Shown piece by piece: positions 1-9,076 of a DNA stretch of 64,000 nt. A program made the position numbers and the translations under genes. The stretch spans positions 2,418,001 through 2,482,000 of the forward strand of contig OY969903.1 in the NCBI GenBank assembly GCA_963704405.1. Reading direction: 5' to 3'. Each line of letters begins with the position of its first letter. The first letter of the stretch is position 1. This DNA comes from MFD01213-c1 sp963704405 (GTDB lineage: Bacteria; Planctomycetota; Phycisphaerae; Tepidisphaerales; Tepidisphaeraceae). Under the pieces are notes generated by a model. That model worked only from the letters and a program-made list of their open reading frames with translations. It made no database searches and had not been told where the DNA came from.

Positions 1-3000
1 CCGGGAATATTCTGAATTCGGGCAACTTTCTCAAGCAGGGTGGAGTCGGAACGACGACGATTGATGTGGGAATTAATTTCATCAATGACCAGTTTGGAAC
101 GGTAGCGGGGCTTCGGCCAGTGCTTTATCCGACGGGTGTTTCGCCGCTGAGCGCGCGCTGGATGTTCGGACAGGCACAGTCGCATTTTTGGGTAACAGCA
201 CCAATACAGATGTCATTTCAATCAATCCTGGCGCCACGCTGAGTTACTTGGCTGGTACACAGATCAATGGCACTAACAACACGCGTAACGTCGCAGCGAA
301 GATTCTTGGCGTTGGCGGGGCGGGGACTGTCAACTTCGGCAACTGCACATTCACTGGCGACGCCGCGGCACTTCTGAACGTAGGGCAGGCGAACTTTAGT
401 ATTGGTACTTATCTGTTCAACAATATCGCTCCGGGCGCTCAGGTCATCCATACCGGAACGTTCGCCGGCGTCACGACCGGAACCATCGGCGGTGCGGGCA
501 CCATTGAAGTCATCACTTCGTTTCTCTGGGACAGCGGCGTGTTTAATGGAAACGGTTCGGGCACCAGTTCGCTTCTGCTCGATACGACCGCCATTCTCAC
601 TATCAGCGCCGGTGATCGGCAGACAACCAACAATTATTCCATTGAAAATCGCGGCACAATCACTCATTCGGTTTCGCCTGGGCAATTGATCATTAACGGA
701 AATTACACACAAACCAGCACAGGCGCGCTGAACGTTGCGATGGTTTCCGTTGCCGGCAATGCGGCGAGCGATAGCATCACCGTATCGGGCAATGTCACGA
801 TCGCGGGGACTTTGAATGTGACGGCCGGTCCCGGCGTCCCTTTTGTCGATGGTCAGGTTTTCACCATCATCAATAACACGGGCGCTAATCCGATCGTCGG
901 CACGTTCGTTGGGTTGATCGAGGGCAATACGCTGGCGGTTGGGGCTAATCGATTCATCATCAGTTACATCGGCGGCACCGGAAACGACATGACGCTGACC
1001 GCGCTGGTCTTTCCGGTTATCACGATTGCGTCGCCGGACCCGATTGTTGAAGGGAACGTGGGCAACACCAACTTGGTGTTCACCGTTTCGCTGTCTCAGC
1101 CCCTGATTCTGGATGTGAGCGTCGACTACGCGACGGCAAGCGGAACTGCGACCTCCGGCGTGGATTTCGTTCCTACCAGCGGAACACTGGTCATAGCGGC
1201 GGGACACACTTCAGGATCGATTATTGTTCCTGTCATCGGAGATTTGATTCCGGAACGGAATGAAACATTCACAGTGGCGCTAAGCAATCCGGTGCGTGGC
1301 ACACTTGGTGTGCCGGCGATTGCGACGGGCACGATTATTGATGATGACGCGCCGCCGCAAATATCTTTCAGCCAGCCCGTATACGCTGCCTTGGAGGGTG
1401 GAGGATCGACGACCATTACCGTCTCGCGCACTAATCCATCGGTCCCGGTGTCGGTGAACTATTCGACATCCACCGACACGGCGACTGCTGGTGTCGATTT
1501 CACTTCCACATCCGGAACGCTCAATTTTGGAGCTGGAGTGATCTCGCTGACATTCCAGGTGCCGATCCTTGATCCTGGAATTTCCGGAGGCACGCGATCG
1601 TTCAATGTAAACTTGTCCAACCCACATGGCGGTGGAGCGACCCTAGATCTTGCCACCGCCCAGGTGACGATCCTGGACAATGATCCGCCGCCTCCGGCGA
1701 TCTCCATTGGGAATGCAGGCGTCACTGAAGCGATCTATGGATCGATTGACGCGGTCTTCACGGTTACGCTTGGCAGTGCGGTCTCTGTCCCGCTGACGGT
1801 TCAATTTGCAACAGCCGACGGGACGGCGACTGCGGGCGCCGACTATGTCGCCGAGAGCGGCACGCTTACTTTCGCCGCCGGTCAGACCAGTGCCCAGGTG
1901 CATGTTCCGGTGAAGAGCGATTTCATTCAGGAAAGCGACGAAACCTTCACCGTCACCCTGAGCAATCCGAGCGGCGGCGCTACGCTCGGCACCGCCGTGG
2001 GCACGGGAACGATCCAGAACCAGCTCGTGCATACGCTCACGTTTGATGCGCTGCATCCGTATCGCTATATCGATTCGAGCAACAATCTCGCGACGATCAT
2101 GCTCAAAGGCCCTGGCGTCGGGACATTGAATTATCTCGGCGAGCCGAGCAATGATGCCAAGGAAATCATCCTGAACGGCACAACGACTCAATCGCAACTG
2201 CTCGTAAAGACCAGCAGGCTCGATACGTTCCTCGTCAACCTGACCGTTAATGGCTCCATGAAATCGATCATCGGGCCGATGCTTGATCTGCAGGGGAACC
2301 TGAATGTCGCCGGTTCGCTGCAGCGCCTGCGGTTGAACACCATCCTCGGCGGAAACTCGCTGACTATTCAGAACACCGGCCCGGGAGCCAACGGATTTGC
2401 CGGTTTGGCCGCGGTATTTGGCCCGGTGACGAATTCGACGTTCACATCCGCAATGCCGCTGACGTCTTTAAAGGTCAGCAGTTGGTCGGATGCGGATAAC
2501 GGCGTGGATATCAGTGCTCCGTCGATCGGCTTGCTCAGCTCAATCGGGAATTTCCAGGCGGACGCCACGCTCGGCGGCCTTGGCTCGCTCAAGGTGGGCG
2601 GAGCCTTGGACAACTCCATCATCCGCGTCGGCGGCAATATCAACCTCGTCACAGCCCGCACCATGAGCGACAGCACCATCTTCGCCGGTGTTTTGGGCAG
2701 CGTCTCAACGCTTCCAACTGCGGCGTCTCAGTTCATTAACACCACGTCGGCGGTTAAGAAGGTAAGCGTCAGCAGCACGGCGCTGGATGCATTCAGCAAC
2801 ACGCTGATTTCCGCCCCGGTGCTCGGCAATCTCTCGCTCGAATCGATCACGGTTCTCAACGGCGGAACTCCCTTTGGCGCGGCGGGAACGAGCATCGCTT
2901 CCGTGCGGGCGAAGACGTTCCATGCGATCAAACTGACGAATGCCAACCTGGTTCCCGGGCCATTCAGCGAAGGGGACTTTGTGATTCGGTTGACGGTTTG

Positions 3001-3001
3001 A
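1..3001 (+). CDS. Calx-beta domain surface protein, 3' part, frameshifted near the left edge
   Basis: This is the C-terminal part of a large secreted or surface protein whose start lies left of the window. The frame that is open from base 3 reads a passenger-type repeat (GNILNSGNFLKQGG...), but the long downstream frame (open from about 89, first possible start a TTG at 188) is offset by one base, so a frameshift lies around 100-150. Counting from the TTG, residues 1-280 are beta-helix-like repeats. Three Calx-beta domains follow at about 285-390, 395-500 and 505-610, each with the pattern V-x-Y-x-T-x-x-G-T-A-x-x-G-x-D-F/Y. The last 320 residues are a repetitive beta-rich tail without a PEP-CTERM motif. 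Calx-beta domains bind calcium in integrins and adhesins, so a calcium-stabilised surface role is inferred. The TTG at 188 has no ribosome binding site and is not believed to be the start. Confidence 0.8.
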
Positions 3002-3041
3002 TGGATGAGAAGGTTGGGGAGATATAAATAGGAATTTGCAA

Positions 3042-4013
3042 TCACCGGCAACGGATCAGGTCGCCGTCGGGGATGCCCAGTTCCTGGCGTTTGGATTGAA
3101 TGTCGGTCAGGAAGCGCTGGCCGTCGCCGTAGTAGCCGGCGGTGGGGTTTACTTCGGGGAGATGTTGTTTCCAGAATGCATTGAAGCGTTGCATCATTGC
3201 TTCGCGAAGATATTTGCTCAGCATCGAGGCGAGGGCCACGGGCATGCAGAGGGCTTCGGCTTTTTCGCAGAAGATAATGCGGACGGCATCTTCGCCGCGC
3301 TGAAGTTTATATTCGCTGCGGCCGTCGGTTTCGGATGTGACTTCCAGGGACCAGTCTTCGAACATCAAACGCAGCAGGTGGCCGTAGTGGCCGCGGCCGC
3401 CCTGGCGATCGCAGAAGATCACCAGGCCCTGGCTGCCGTAGGTGCGGAGCAGGAAATCCAAATGCACGGCGGCGATGGAGAAGAGCGCGTTGCTCTTGTT
3501 GCGCGTCGCTTCGACCATTTTGTTGAACTGCCGCTCGGGAACGACACGGGCGGCGAGGTGGATGCAGCGGGTCGCTGTGCGATCCATCTCGGCTTTTAAG
3601 CCGTTGCTCATGACGCGAACCGAAGAAGCGTCCTGCTGGAGCGGGAATGTTTCGGCGTTGTGGGAAAAATACCAGGCATGTTCGCGCAGATCGGGAACCG
3701 CATGGGCGGCGGTGAGCGCGATGAATTCATCTAATTGGTGCGGCCAGGCGCCCAGCGTGCCGGCGACAGCGAGGATGCCGCGCTCGAGTTCTTTTAAGCC
3801 GACGCCGGGGGAATAGACCTGCTTGCTGTCGTTGATGTGAAGCTTGCGGCCAGAGCGGGAACGGGTCTTGCCGACCATTTTTTTCAGGCGCTTCCAGAGG
3901 CACGGAAGTTCGCCGGATGCGGCGACGTCCGGAAGATCAAACGCGCAGCAGCCGACGACGAGCGGCCCGAGCAACGGGCCATAACCTGCTTCATCAATGC
4001 CGGCCAGGATCAT
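3042..4013 (-). CDS. Divergent RNase HII-like ribonuclease (RNase H fold)
   Basis: 323 residues. The N-terminus reads MILAGIDEAGYGPLLGPLVV, matching the RNase HII opening (G-x-DEAGRGP-x-x-GP) with acidic residues D7 and E8. The usual GRG is GYG here; in RNase HII the arginine helps recognise the RNA-DNA junction, and in RNase HIII the motif is GTG. A later CDRQGGRGHYG and a C-terminal helical segment ending in GYYGDGQRF do not match the standard RNase HII tail. It would cut the RNA strand of RNA/DNA hybrids, but substrate choice is uncertain. The open frame extends 30 codons further upstream; the ATG at 4013 is preferred because homology begins exactly there and a TATAAT lies 6 bases upstream, which suggests a leaderless transcript. 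It is the only minus-strand gene between the Calx-beta gene and tRNA-Asp. Confidence 0.75.
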   Translation of the reverse strand: MILAGIDEAGYGPLLGPLVVGCCAFDLPDVAASGELPCLWKRLKKMVGKTRSRSGRKLHINDSKQVYSPGVGLKELERGILAVAGTLGAWPHQLDEFIALTAAHAVPDLREHAWYFSHNAETFPLQQDASSVRVMSNGLKAEMDRTATRCIHLAARVVPERQFNKMVEATRNKSNALFSIAAVHLDFLLRTYGSQGLVIFCDRQGGRGHYGHLLRLMFEDWSLEVTSETDGRSEYKLQRGEDAVRIIFCEKAEALCMPVALASMLSKYLREAMMQRFNAFWKQHLPEVNPTAGYYGDGQRFLTDIQSKRQELGIPDGDLIRCR

Positions 4014-4019
4014 GCGCGG

Positions 4020-4025
4020 ATTATA
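4020..4025 (-). promoter_or_regulatory. -10 box TATAAT directly upstream of the RNase HII-like start
   Basis: On the minus strand the hexamer TATAAT ends 6 bases before the ATG at 4013. Transcription normally begins about 6-8 bases after the -10 box, so the mRNA would start at or next to the ATG. No Shine-Dalgarno sequence is visible, and no clear -35 was found. Confidence 0.45.
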
Positions 4026-4096
4026 CCGGGCGATTGCAAGAAGGGTTGTATTCCGGGGCGTTTTACAACAGAAAAACGAGGAAAAAAACCAGGAAC

Positions 4097-4124
4097 TTGA
4101 CACGCCGGGCGATTCGCATAAATT
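4097..4124 (+). promoter_or_regulatory. Promoter of tRNA-Asp
   Basis: A perfect -35 TTGACA (4097-4102) is followed after 16 bases by the -10-like TAAATT (4119-4124). The predicted start, around 4131, lies about 10 bases before the tRNA, as expected for a sigma-70-type tRNA promoter. Confidence 0.6.
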
Positions 4125-4140
4125 TAGGAACTCGCGAGTT

Positions 4141-4214
<74 letters not shown>

Positions 4215-4245
4215 CTGAGGAGTTCAAAGACAGACGCTGAAAAGG

Positions 4246-4267
4246 GCCCGGTCATCCGGGCTTTTTT
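4246..4267 (+). terminator. Intrinsic terminator after tRNA-Asp
   Basis: The stem GCCCGG/CCGGGC with loop TCAT (4246-4261) is followed by TTTTTT. An A-run on the 5' side means it could also end minus-strand transcripts coming from the CheB side. Confidence 0.75.
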
Positions 4268-4317
4268 CATGCGCGATAACGTGGGTTGCGGAAAGGAATG
4301 TTGGCGATGCCGGAGAA

Positions 4318-5403
4318 TTATTGCGCGGCGCGGTAGTTGGGCTGATTGGATGCAAGCCCGACTAATGTCGCCGCCATGTTGGGGAGGGGGACGACGTGTT
4401 CGGCGGCGCCGCACTGGATGGCCTGCGTGGATGTGCCGGAGGCGACGCAGGTGGTTTGGTCTTCGGCGATGGTGCGGGCGCCGGCTTTACGCATATTGAG
4501 GAGGCCGGCCGCGCCGTCGGGGCCCATTCCAGTGAGGATGGCGCCTACGGCATTTGCGCCGGCGGCTTTGGCGACGGAATTGAAGAGGACTTCCACGCTT
4601 GGTTTCTGGTGGCAGACTTCGGGGCCGTCTTTAATCTCGATGTAGTATCGTGCGTCGCTGCGGCGCAGCAGCATGTGGAATCCGCCGGGCGCAATGAGCA
4701 CGCGGCCGGGAAGAACGGTGTCGCCGTGGGCGGCTTCCTTCACTTCCATGTGGCATTGCTGCTTCAAGCGTTTGGCAAAATCGGCGGTGAAGCCTGCGGG
4801 CATATGCTGGACGATGAGCGTGCCGGGGGCATTGGCGGGCAGTTGGGAGAGGACTTCGGTAAGGGCCTGGACACCGCCGATGCTGGCGCCGATGGCGAGG
4901 ATTTTGTCGTAAGCGGGCTCGGGCATATCGGCGGGAAATTCAGAAACGGTCGCCGCGGTCCGGGTGATTTTTTGGACTGAAGCGCAGGCGGCAGCCTTTA
5001 TTTTCTGGATGAGCGAGGGAGCCATGTCTTCAATCGAGCAGGTCGATCCGGGTTTGCACAGGGCATCGACCGCGCCGGCGGCCAGGGCATCGAGGCCGAT
5101 GCGCGTTCCTATCGCGGTGGGGGAACTGAGGATGATGACCGGGACGGGGCAGTGTGCCATGAGATGATGCAGGAGGGCCGCGGCGTTTGTCTGCGGCATT
5201 TCAATGTCGAGCAGGACGACGTCGGGCTTATGGGCCGCAATCATCGTGCAGACATCGGAAGTGATTGGACCTGCGTCGATCACTTTGATTGCTGCATCAC
5301 GCGAGAGTTCCCGGGCGAGCAAGTCGCGGACGACAGGGGAGTCATCGACGATCAGAACGCGAATGGGATGAATATCGGCGACAGGCGAAATGACAAAAGC
5401 CAT
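4318..5403 (-). CDS. cheB: Chemotaxis-type protein-glutamate methylesterase (CheB)
   Basis: 361 residues. Residues 14-130 are a response-regulator receiver domain: acidic pair D20-D21, phospho-acceptor D66 in LLDIEMP, and K117. The linker is about 40 residues. The C-terminal methylesterase domain keeps the catalytic triad S174 (GASIGG), H200 (QHMPAGFT) and D296 (GMGPDGAAG). The enzyme removes methyl groups or amides from chemoreceptor glutamates when phosphorylated. The open frame runs 54 codons further upstream without homology; the ATG at 5403 is chosen because the receiver fold begins just after it. No cheA, cheR or receptor gene lies nearby, so it is an orphan here and may serve a remote cluster or another sensory pathway. 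Confidence 0.92.
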   Translation of the reverse strand: MAFVISPVADIHPIRVLIVDDSPVVRDLLARELSRDAAIKVIDAGPITSDVCTMIAAHKPDVVLLDIEMPQTNAAALLHHLMAHCPVPVIILSSPTAIGTRIGLDALAAGAVDALCKPGSTCSIEDMAPSLIQKIKAAACASVQKITRTAATVSEFPADMPEPAYDKILAIGASIGGVQALTEVLSQLPANAPGTLIVQHMPAGFTADFAKRLKQQCHMEVKEAAHGDTVLPGRVLIAPGGFHMLLRRSDARYYIEIKDGPEVCHQKPSVEVLFNSVAKAAGANAVGAILTGMGPDGAAGLLNMRKAGARTIAEDQTTCVASGTSTQAIQCGAAEHVVPLPNMAATLVGLASNQPNYRAAQ

Positions 5404-5646
5404 GGTGAACTCTGGGTATCGTGGACTGTGTGGGCGCGGCAGGCGTGCCGCCTCCCTCACGGCATATCGGTTTGCGGGTGAGACGACTTCGGAAGGTGGA
5501 GGATTAAGTGGATAGAAAGCGGCGTTTGATTCGAGGCCACAAGAGGCGTGCGTCCGGTAACTCAATTTTGAGTGGTCTTCATTGCGTCAAGAACGTCATG
5601 GGACCTCATCATGAGACTCCGCATGATGATTGGGCAATGATGCGAT

Positions 5647-5814
5647 TAAGAGCCTCTAAAATAACCTCGCGCGGTCGCTGCTTGCTGCATCGCGTCAGGC
5701 TCTTCGTTGTCGAAACTCGCTCGTATTTCATTCAATACTGCTTCGTTTCGACGCCTCGACCCTGACGCGATGCCGTGGCGCATCGACGCGCGGGAGATTA
5801 TTTAGAGGCTCTAA
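5647..5814. mobile_element. MITE-like palindromic element with 5-bp direct repeats
   Basis: A 168-bp non-coding segment whose two halves are imperfect inverted repeats of about 70 bases. Perfect blocks shared by the arms include AGAGCCTCTAAA, GCATCGCGTCAGG and GTCGAAAC. It is flanked on both sides by GCGAT (5642-5646 and 5815-5819), which looks like a target-site duplication. It carries no transposase, so it would depend on one encoded elsewhere. The stop codon of the next minus-strand gene (5811-5813) lies inside its right end. Confidence 0.65.
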
Positions 5815-7217
5815 GCGATCCTGCGGCTTGGATCAGTGAAGTGCGGCTCAAGCTTGTCGTCGCCTGCGAGGTGCAGACCGATCAGGATGGCCGCGGCGGG
5901 CGTGATGTGCATTAACAATTTGGGCGCAATCATGGGGAGGAGAATATTCACATCCCACGGCGTTACCGCGAAGGTGAGCGCGTATAAAGCGAGATGGCAG
6001 AGCAGGATCGTCCACATGATCATGACAGGAAGGCGAACGAATTTTCGCCGGCCGACGATGGCGGCGACGATGAGGATGATCCAGATTAAGCCGACCTGGC
6101 TGGGGTCAAATAAATAGGAGAGGTAGCGGGGGAGGATTGCCGGCAGGCGGCCGAGATGTTGGAGCAGTGCGGAGAAATGGGTGAGTTTTCCGCCGTAATC
6201 TTCGTGGGTTCTGGGGAGGTATCTTCGATACATGAGCCACGGCGCGAGCAGGAGGAGTGACATGAGCAGCGAGATCCCCCAATCGGCCAGGAGTTTTCTT
6301 TGATGACGGGCGAGCGAGAAAGCCAGCATCGCGAGGCTGATGAGGGGGAGCAGCGCGAGGCCTTCATTTTTCGTAAATGCGGCGAAGACGGCGAAAGCCG
6401 CGGAAGCGATGAGGTATCGGCGATCGTTGCTCAGCATCCATTGCAGCAGGAGCGTGAGGCAGCAGAGATGTTGCAGGACGAAGAGGATTTCAGCGACGGG
6501 AACGCCCGCGTGCCGGACAGTCACAGGGGCGGCAGCCAAAAGCGCGGTGACGACGGCAGCATCAGCGCGGCGGAGCATTTGGCGCATTGATGCATAGGCG
6601 ACGCCAATCAGCGAGAGATAGATAGGCAGGACGATCAATTTTGCGATGTGTTCGGCGGCTACATTGGCCAGGCCGTAGATTTGGGCGGCCAGAAGCGGGA
6701 ATCCCAGGGGGTAATCCTGGTGGCTGTAGCTGAGCGAGGGATCGAGCAGGGCGGACGGAATCGGGCGAAGGGCAGACAGCCAGACGATTTTTGCTTTGAA
6801 CATCCAGATCGCGAATGCGTCGATGTCGATGATGCCGGGACGTAGCAATGCGATGATGACGTTGGCTGTTGCAGCGAGGATCGCCGCAACGGCGAGCGCG
6901 CCGATGATGGTATGGAAGTCCCACGTTCTGGGCAGGGGGCGTGGCCGTTTGATCGGAGTTAATTTTCTGCGGCGATAGAGAATCGCGAGTGTGATGGTGG
7001 TGGCGAAGGCGATGAAGGTGAAAGTTATCCAGCCGGGGCGAATTCCGAGGAGCGAAGCGCAAAATAAAATCATTCCAACGATCCCGCAGCCGCCCGCGAA
7101 GGATAGGCCGGCGAGTTCGGCCCAGTGGCGCGGGGTCTTTCCGAGGAGGGGTGTAAGGAAGGCATAGCCGGCGGCCGTGATGATGAAGAGCAAGAGGATC
7201 GTGAAGAGAAAAGGCAT
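5811..7217 (-). CDS. Polytopic membrane glycosyltransferase (ArnT/PMT-like), 3' end replaced by a repeat element
   Basis: About 468 residues with ten or more predicted membrane helices. The periplasmic-type motif IIDIDAFAIWMFKAKI, the segment HQDYPLGFPLL and FTKNEGLALLPL resemble family GT39/GT83 lipid-linked sugar transferases. Such enzymes move a sugar from a polyprenyl carrier to an acceptor at the outer face of the inner membrane. The open frame extends to 7319, but the first 34 codons carry no homology and overlap a repetitive-looking stretch; the ATG at 7217 begins the first helix (MPFLFTILLLFII). No clear ribosome binding site is seen. The last Ala codon and the TAG come from the MITE-like element, so the native C-terminus was probably longer or different. 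The substrate is unknown. Confidence 0.75.
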   Translation of the reverse strand: MPFLFTILLLFIITAAGYAFLTPLLGKTPRHWAELAGLSFAGGCGIVGMILFCASLLGIRPGWITFTFIAFATTITLAILYRRRKLTPIKRPRPLPRTWDFHTIIGALAVAAILAATANVIIALLRPGIIDIDAFAIWMFKAKIVWLSALRPIPSALLDPSLSYSHQDYPLGFPLLAAQIYGLANVAAEHIAKLIVLPIYLSLIGVAYASMRQMLRRADAAVVTALLAAAPVTVRHAGVPVAEILFVLQHLCCLTLLLQWMLSNDRRYLIASAAFAVFAAFTKNEGLALLPLISLAMLAFSLARHQRKLLADWGISLLMSLLLLAPWLMYRRYLPRTHEDYGGKLTHFSALLQHLGRLPAILPRYLSYLFDPSQVGLIWIILIVAAIVGRRKFVRLPVMIMWTILLCHLALYALTFAVTPWDVNILLPMIAPKLLMHITPAAAILIGLHLAGDDKLEPHFTDPSRRIA

Positions 7218-7401
7218 AAGGAGGTTGGTATGTTGGAGCGGGACTGTGACGTACGCGCGACTAGCAAAAGTCCGATCCGCCGCAGCGGTTGACGGATCGC
7301 TTGCGGTTTTCGCCGCCATCTCGAGCTATTCCGAACGATCTCACACTCGTTGTCGCATGTGCGTGAATTCTTTCGAAGCATCTCAGGATGACAATGGGTG
7401 A

Positions 7402-7836
7402 CTACGGACCAGCCGAACGGATGAGGACTGCTGTCACGCCGTGATCTTTCATCCATGCCGCATCGGGCACTTCACCCGCCGCCGCGATACCGGCAGCATC
7501 GTTGATGATGTGGTCGCCGCGCCCGACGATCGCGCGCTTGGGGTAGAGGGTGTAGTTGGCGCGGAAATAGAACTCGCTCATCCATAATCCCTGCCGGAAG
7601 CTTGTGGGATCGAAGTTTGTGAAATGGATTTCGATGTTGCCGCCTTTTGAGAGGGATTGGAATTCTTCGTCGGCCGACTGCATCGCCTGAAGCATTGGAG
7701 CTTCTGAAGATGTCCCGGCCTGCCATTGGCGAAGGGGTGTGCCGGGTTCCAGGTTGAAAAAAAGTATGTGCAGCGTGGCGACGAGAAAGCAGAGCGTGAC
7801 GGCCGCTGATCCAAGCGTGCCGCGGCGATGCCGCAT
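7402..7836 (-). CDS. Uncharacterised single-pass membrane protein
   Basis: 144 residues from the ATG at 7836. One N-terminal membrane segment (GSAAVTLCFLVATLHILFF) is followed by an outer-face domain of about 110 residues rich in aromatic and charged residues (FTNFDPTSFRQGLWMSEFYF) and ending DHGVTAVLIRSAGP. No family is recognised. It lies 184 bases upstream of the membrane glycosyltransferase on the same strand and has similar composition, so it may be a C-terminal-domain-like partner of that enzyme; this is only inferred from position. The frame is open to 7941 but would then overlap the divergent CBM9-like gene. Confidence 0.65.
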   Translation of the reverse strand: MRHRRGTLGSAAVTLCFLVATLHILFFNLEPGTPLRQWQAGTSSEAPMLQAMQSADEEFQSLSKGGNIEIHFTNFDPTSFRQGLWMSEFYFRANYTLYPKRAIVGRGDHIINDAAGIAAAGEVPDAAWMKDHGVTAVLIRSAGP

Positions 7837-7905
7837 GGATGCGATTTCTGATTGATTGCCGCGATGGTGGCCGCTCGGTGGCATTGCCGGATCGTACCGC
7901 ATCAC

Positions 7906-7933
7906 TTGCCGGCTATCGACGGTTCGATACGCT
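7906..7933 (+). promoter_or_regulatory. Possible promoter of the CBM9-like gene
   Basis: TTGCCG (7906-7911), a 16-base spacer and TACGCT (7928-7933) lie just before the ATG at 7940. The predicted start is at or within a few bases of the ATG and no Shine-Dalgarno is seen, so this may be another leaderless transcript. Confidence 0.35.
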
Positions 7934-7939
7934 CTTGCC

Positions 7940-8590
7940 ATGCTGCAAGTGGTGGTTCATCGCACGAATGATTTTGAGCTGAGCGGAAAGGGCTCGGCGC
8001 CATCCTGGGAAGCCGCGACCTGGCAGCCGATTTTGCCGGTGAAAGGGTCGGGCACGTACCAGACCCGCGCGAAGGTTCTTTATTCGGCGACAGGGATTTA
8101 TTGCCTGTTCGATTGCGAGGATCGAATGCTCGTCAATACCGGTTTGGGAGATCAGGCGGATCTTTGGAGGGAGGATGTCGTTGAGGCTTTTTTCTGGCCG
8201 GATGAGCGGTGTCCGGTTTACCTGGAGTATGAGTTGTCGCCGCTGAATGCGGAGCTGGTTTTGATGGTGCCGAACCGTGAGGGTGTTTTTATGGGATGGC
8301 AGCCGTGGCATTATCAAGGGGAAAGGCGGGCGCGGCATGCGACGGCGGTTCGAGGCGGGACATCCTCGGCGGGATGCGCTGTGAGTGGATGGTCGGCCGA
8401 GTTTTTTCTGCCGTTTGCGCTCTTCACCGGTTTGACGGCGACCTCGCCTGCATCTGACACCTTGTGGCGAGCAAACTTTTGCCGCATAGATCATGACGAC
8501 GGACAGGAGACGCTTTTCTCATGGTCGCCTGGAATCACCCATTCATTTCACAACTTGCAGCATTTCGGCAGTTTGCGATTTGCCCTATAG
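7940..8590 (+). CDS. Carbohydrate-binding family 9-like (CBM9-like) domain protein
   Basis: 216 residues, nearly all one domain. Features typical of CBM9-like modules are the opening NDFELSGKGSAPSWEAATW, the central DLWREDVVEAFFWPDE, YLEYELSPLNAELVLM, and a WSAEFFLPFALF near the end. No signal peptide is visible, so it is predicted to be cytoplasmic. These modules bind sugars or aryl groups and are often found as stand-alone proteins in planctomycetes and Bacteroidetes; the ligand cannot be inferred. The ATG at 7940 is preferred over the open frame at 7856, which would run into the promoter and the divergent gene. The ferredoxin gene follows 18 bases downstream, so the two are likely one transcript. 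Confidence 0.8.
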   Translation: MLQVVVHRTNDFELSGKGSAPSWEAATWQPILPVKGSGTYQTRAKVLYSATGIYCLFDCEDRMLVNTGLGDQADLWREDVVEAFFWPDERCPVYLEYELSPLNAELVLMVPNREGVFMGWQPWHYQGERRARHATAVRGGTSSAGCAVSGWSAEFFLPFALFTGLTATSPASDTLWRANFCRIDHDDGQETLFSWSPGITHSFHNLQHFGSLRFAL

Positions 8591-8608
8591 TCCGCCGCAG
8601 GAGAATCC

Positions 8609-8971
8609 ATGCCTAAATTGACGATCGATCGCAATCCTGTCGAAGTTCCCGCGGGCAAGCGGCTTGTTAATGCGCTCATTGACGAAGGAAAAATCGACCA
8701 GCTTCATGCCTGCGGTGGTCGAGCGGCGTGTACCACTTGCCGCATCTTGTTCGTCTCCGGTGAGCCGCAGGAAATGACGCAGGCAGAAAAAGATGTTCTG
8801 GCGGCCAAGGGGCTTTCAACAATGCCAGGCGTGCGGCTGAGTTGCCAGATGCTTTGCAATCACGATATGGAAGTGACGATCATCAGCCGATTCGAAGGCA
8901 GCGGCCGCCGCGATGCGGGCAAGCGGCCGGCAGACCAGATTGAACCGCCGCCGGTTTGGGTGGGGAAATAG
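8609..8971 (+). CDS. [2Fe-2S] ferredoxin, plant/adrenodoxin fold
   Basis: 120 residues. The iron-sulphur ligands are C35, C41 and C44 in HACGGRAACTTC and C79 in RLSCQ, giving the C-x5-C-x2-C-x34-C spacing of the plant-type ferredoxin family. C83 is an extra cysteine. It carries electrons in the cytoplasm; the redox partner is not in the window. The ribosome binding site GGAG stands 5 bases before the ATG (GGAGAATCC-ATG). The C-terminal 25 residues are a charged, proline-rich tail (DAGKRPADQIEPPPVWVGK) beyond the fold. Confidence 0.9.
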   Translation: MPKLTIDRNPVEVPAGKRLVNALIDEGKIDQLHACGGRAACTTCRILFVSGEPQEMTQAEKDVLAAKGLSTMPGVRLSCQMLCNHDMEVTIISRFEGSGRRDAGKRPADQIEPPPVWVGK

Positions 8972-9076
8972 ATGAAAATACAGATCGCGGAACACATTGC
9001 ATTCAAGTAGTAGCAGCGGCGCTTCGTCTGTGTCCGACTCGCAAGACGCCGTGCTGCGTTCAATCCGCCTCATGCG

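Noticed and set aside
3036..3599. A plus-strand frame of 187 codons opposite the RNase HII-like gene
   Set aside because: It is the reverse shadow of a conserved gene and has no homology of its own.
7320..7400. A stretch read in the minus strand as TGTCATCCTGAGATGCTTCGAAAG, reminiscent of dispersed repeats of many genomes
   Set aside because: Only one copy occurs in the window and no arms or flanking repeats could be defined; it is mentioned only because it argues against the upstream start of the glycosyltransferase at 7319.
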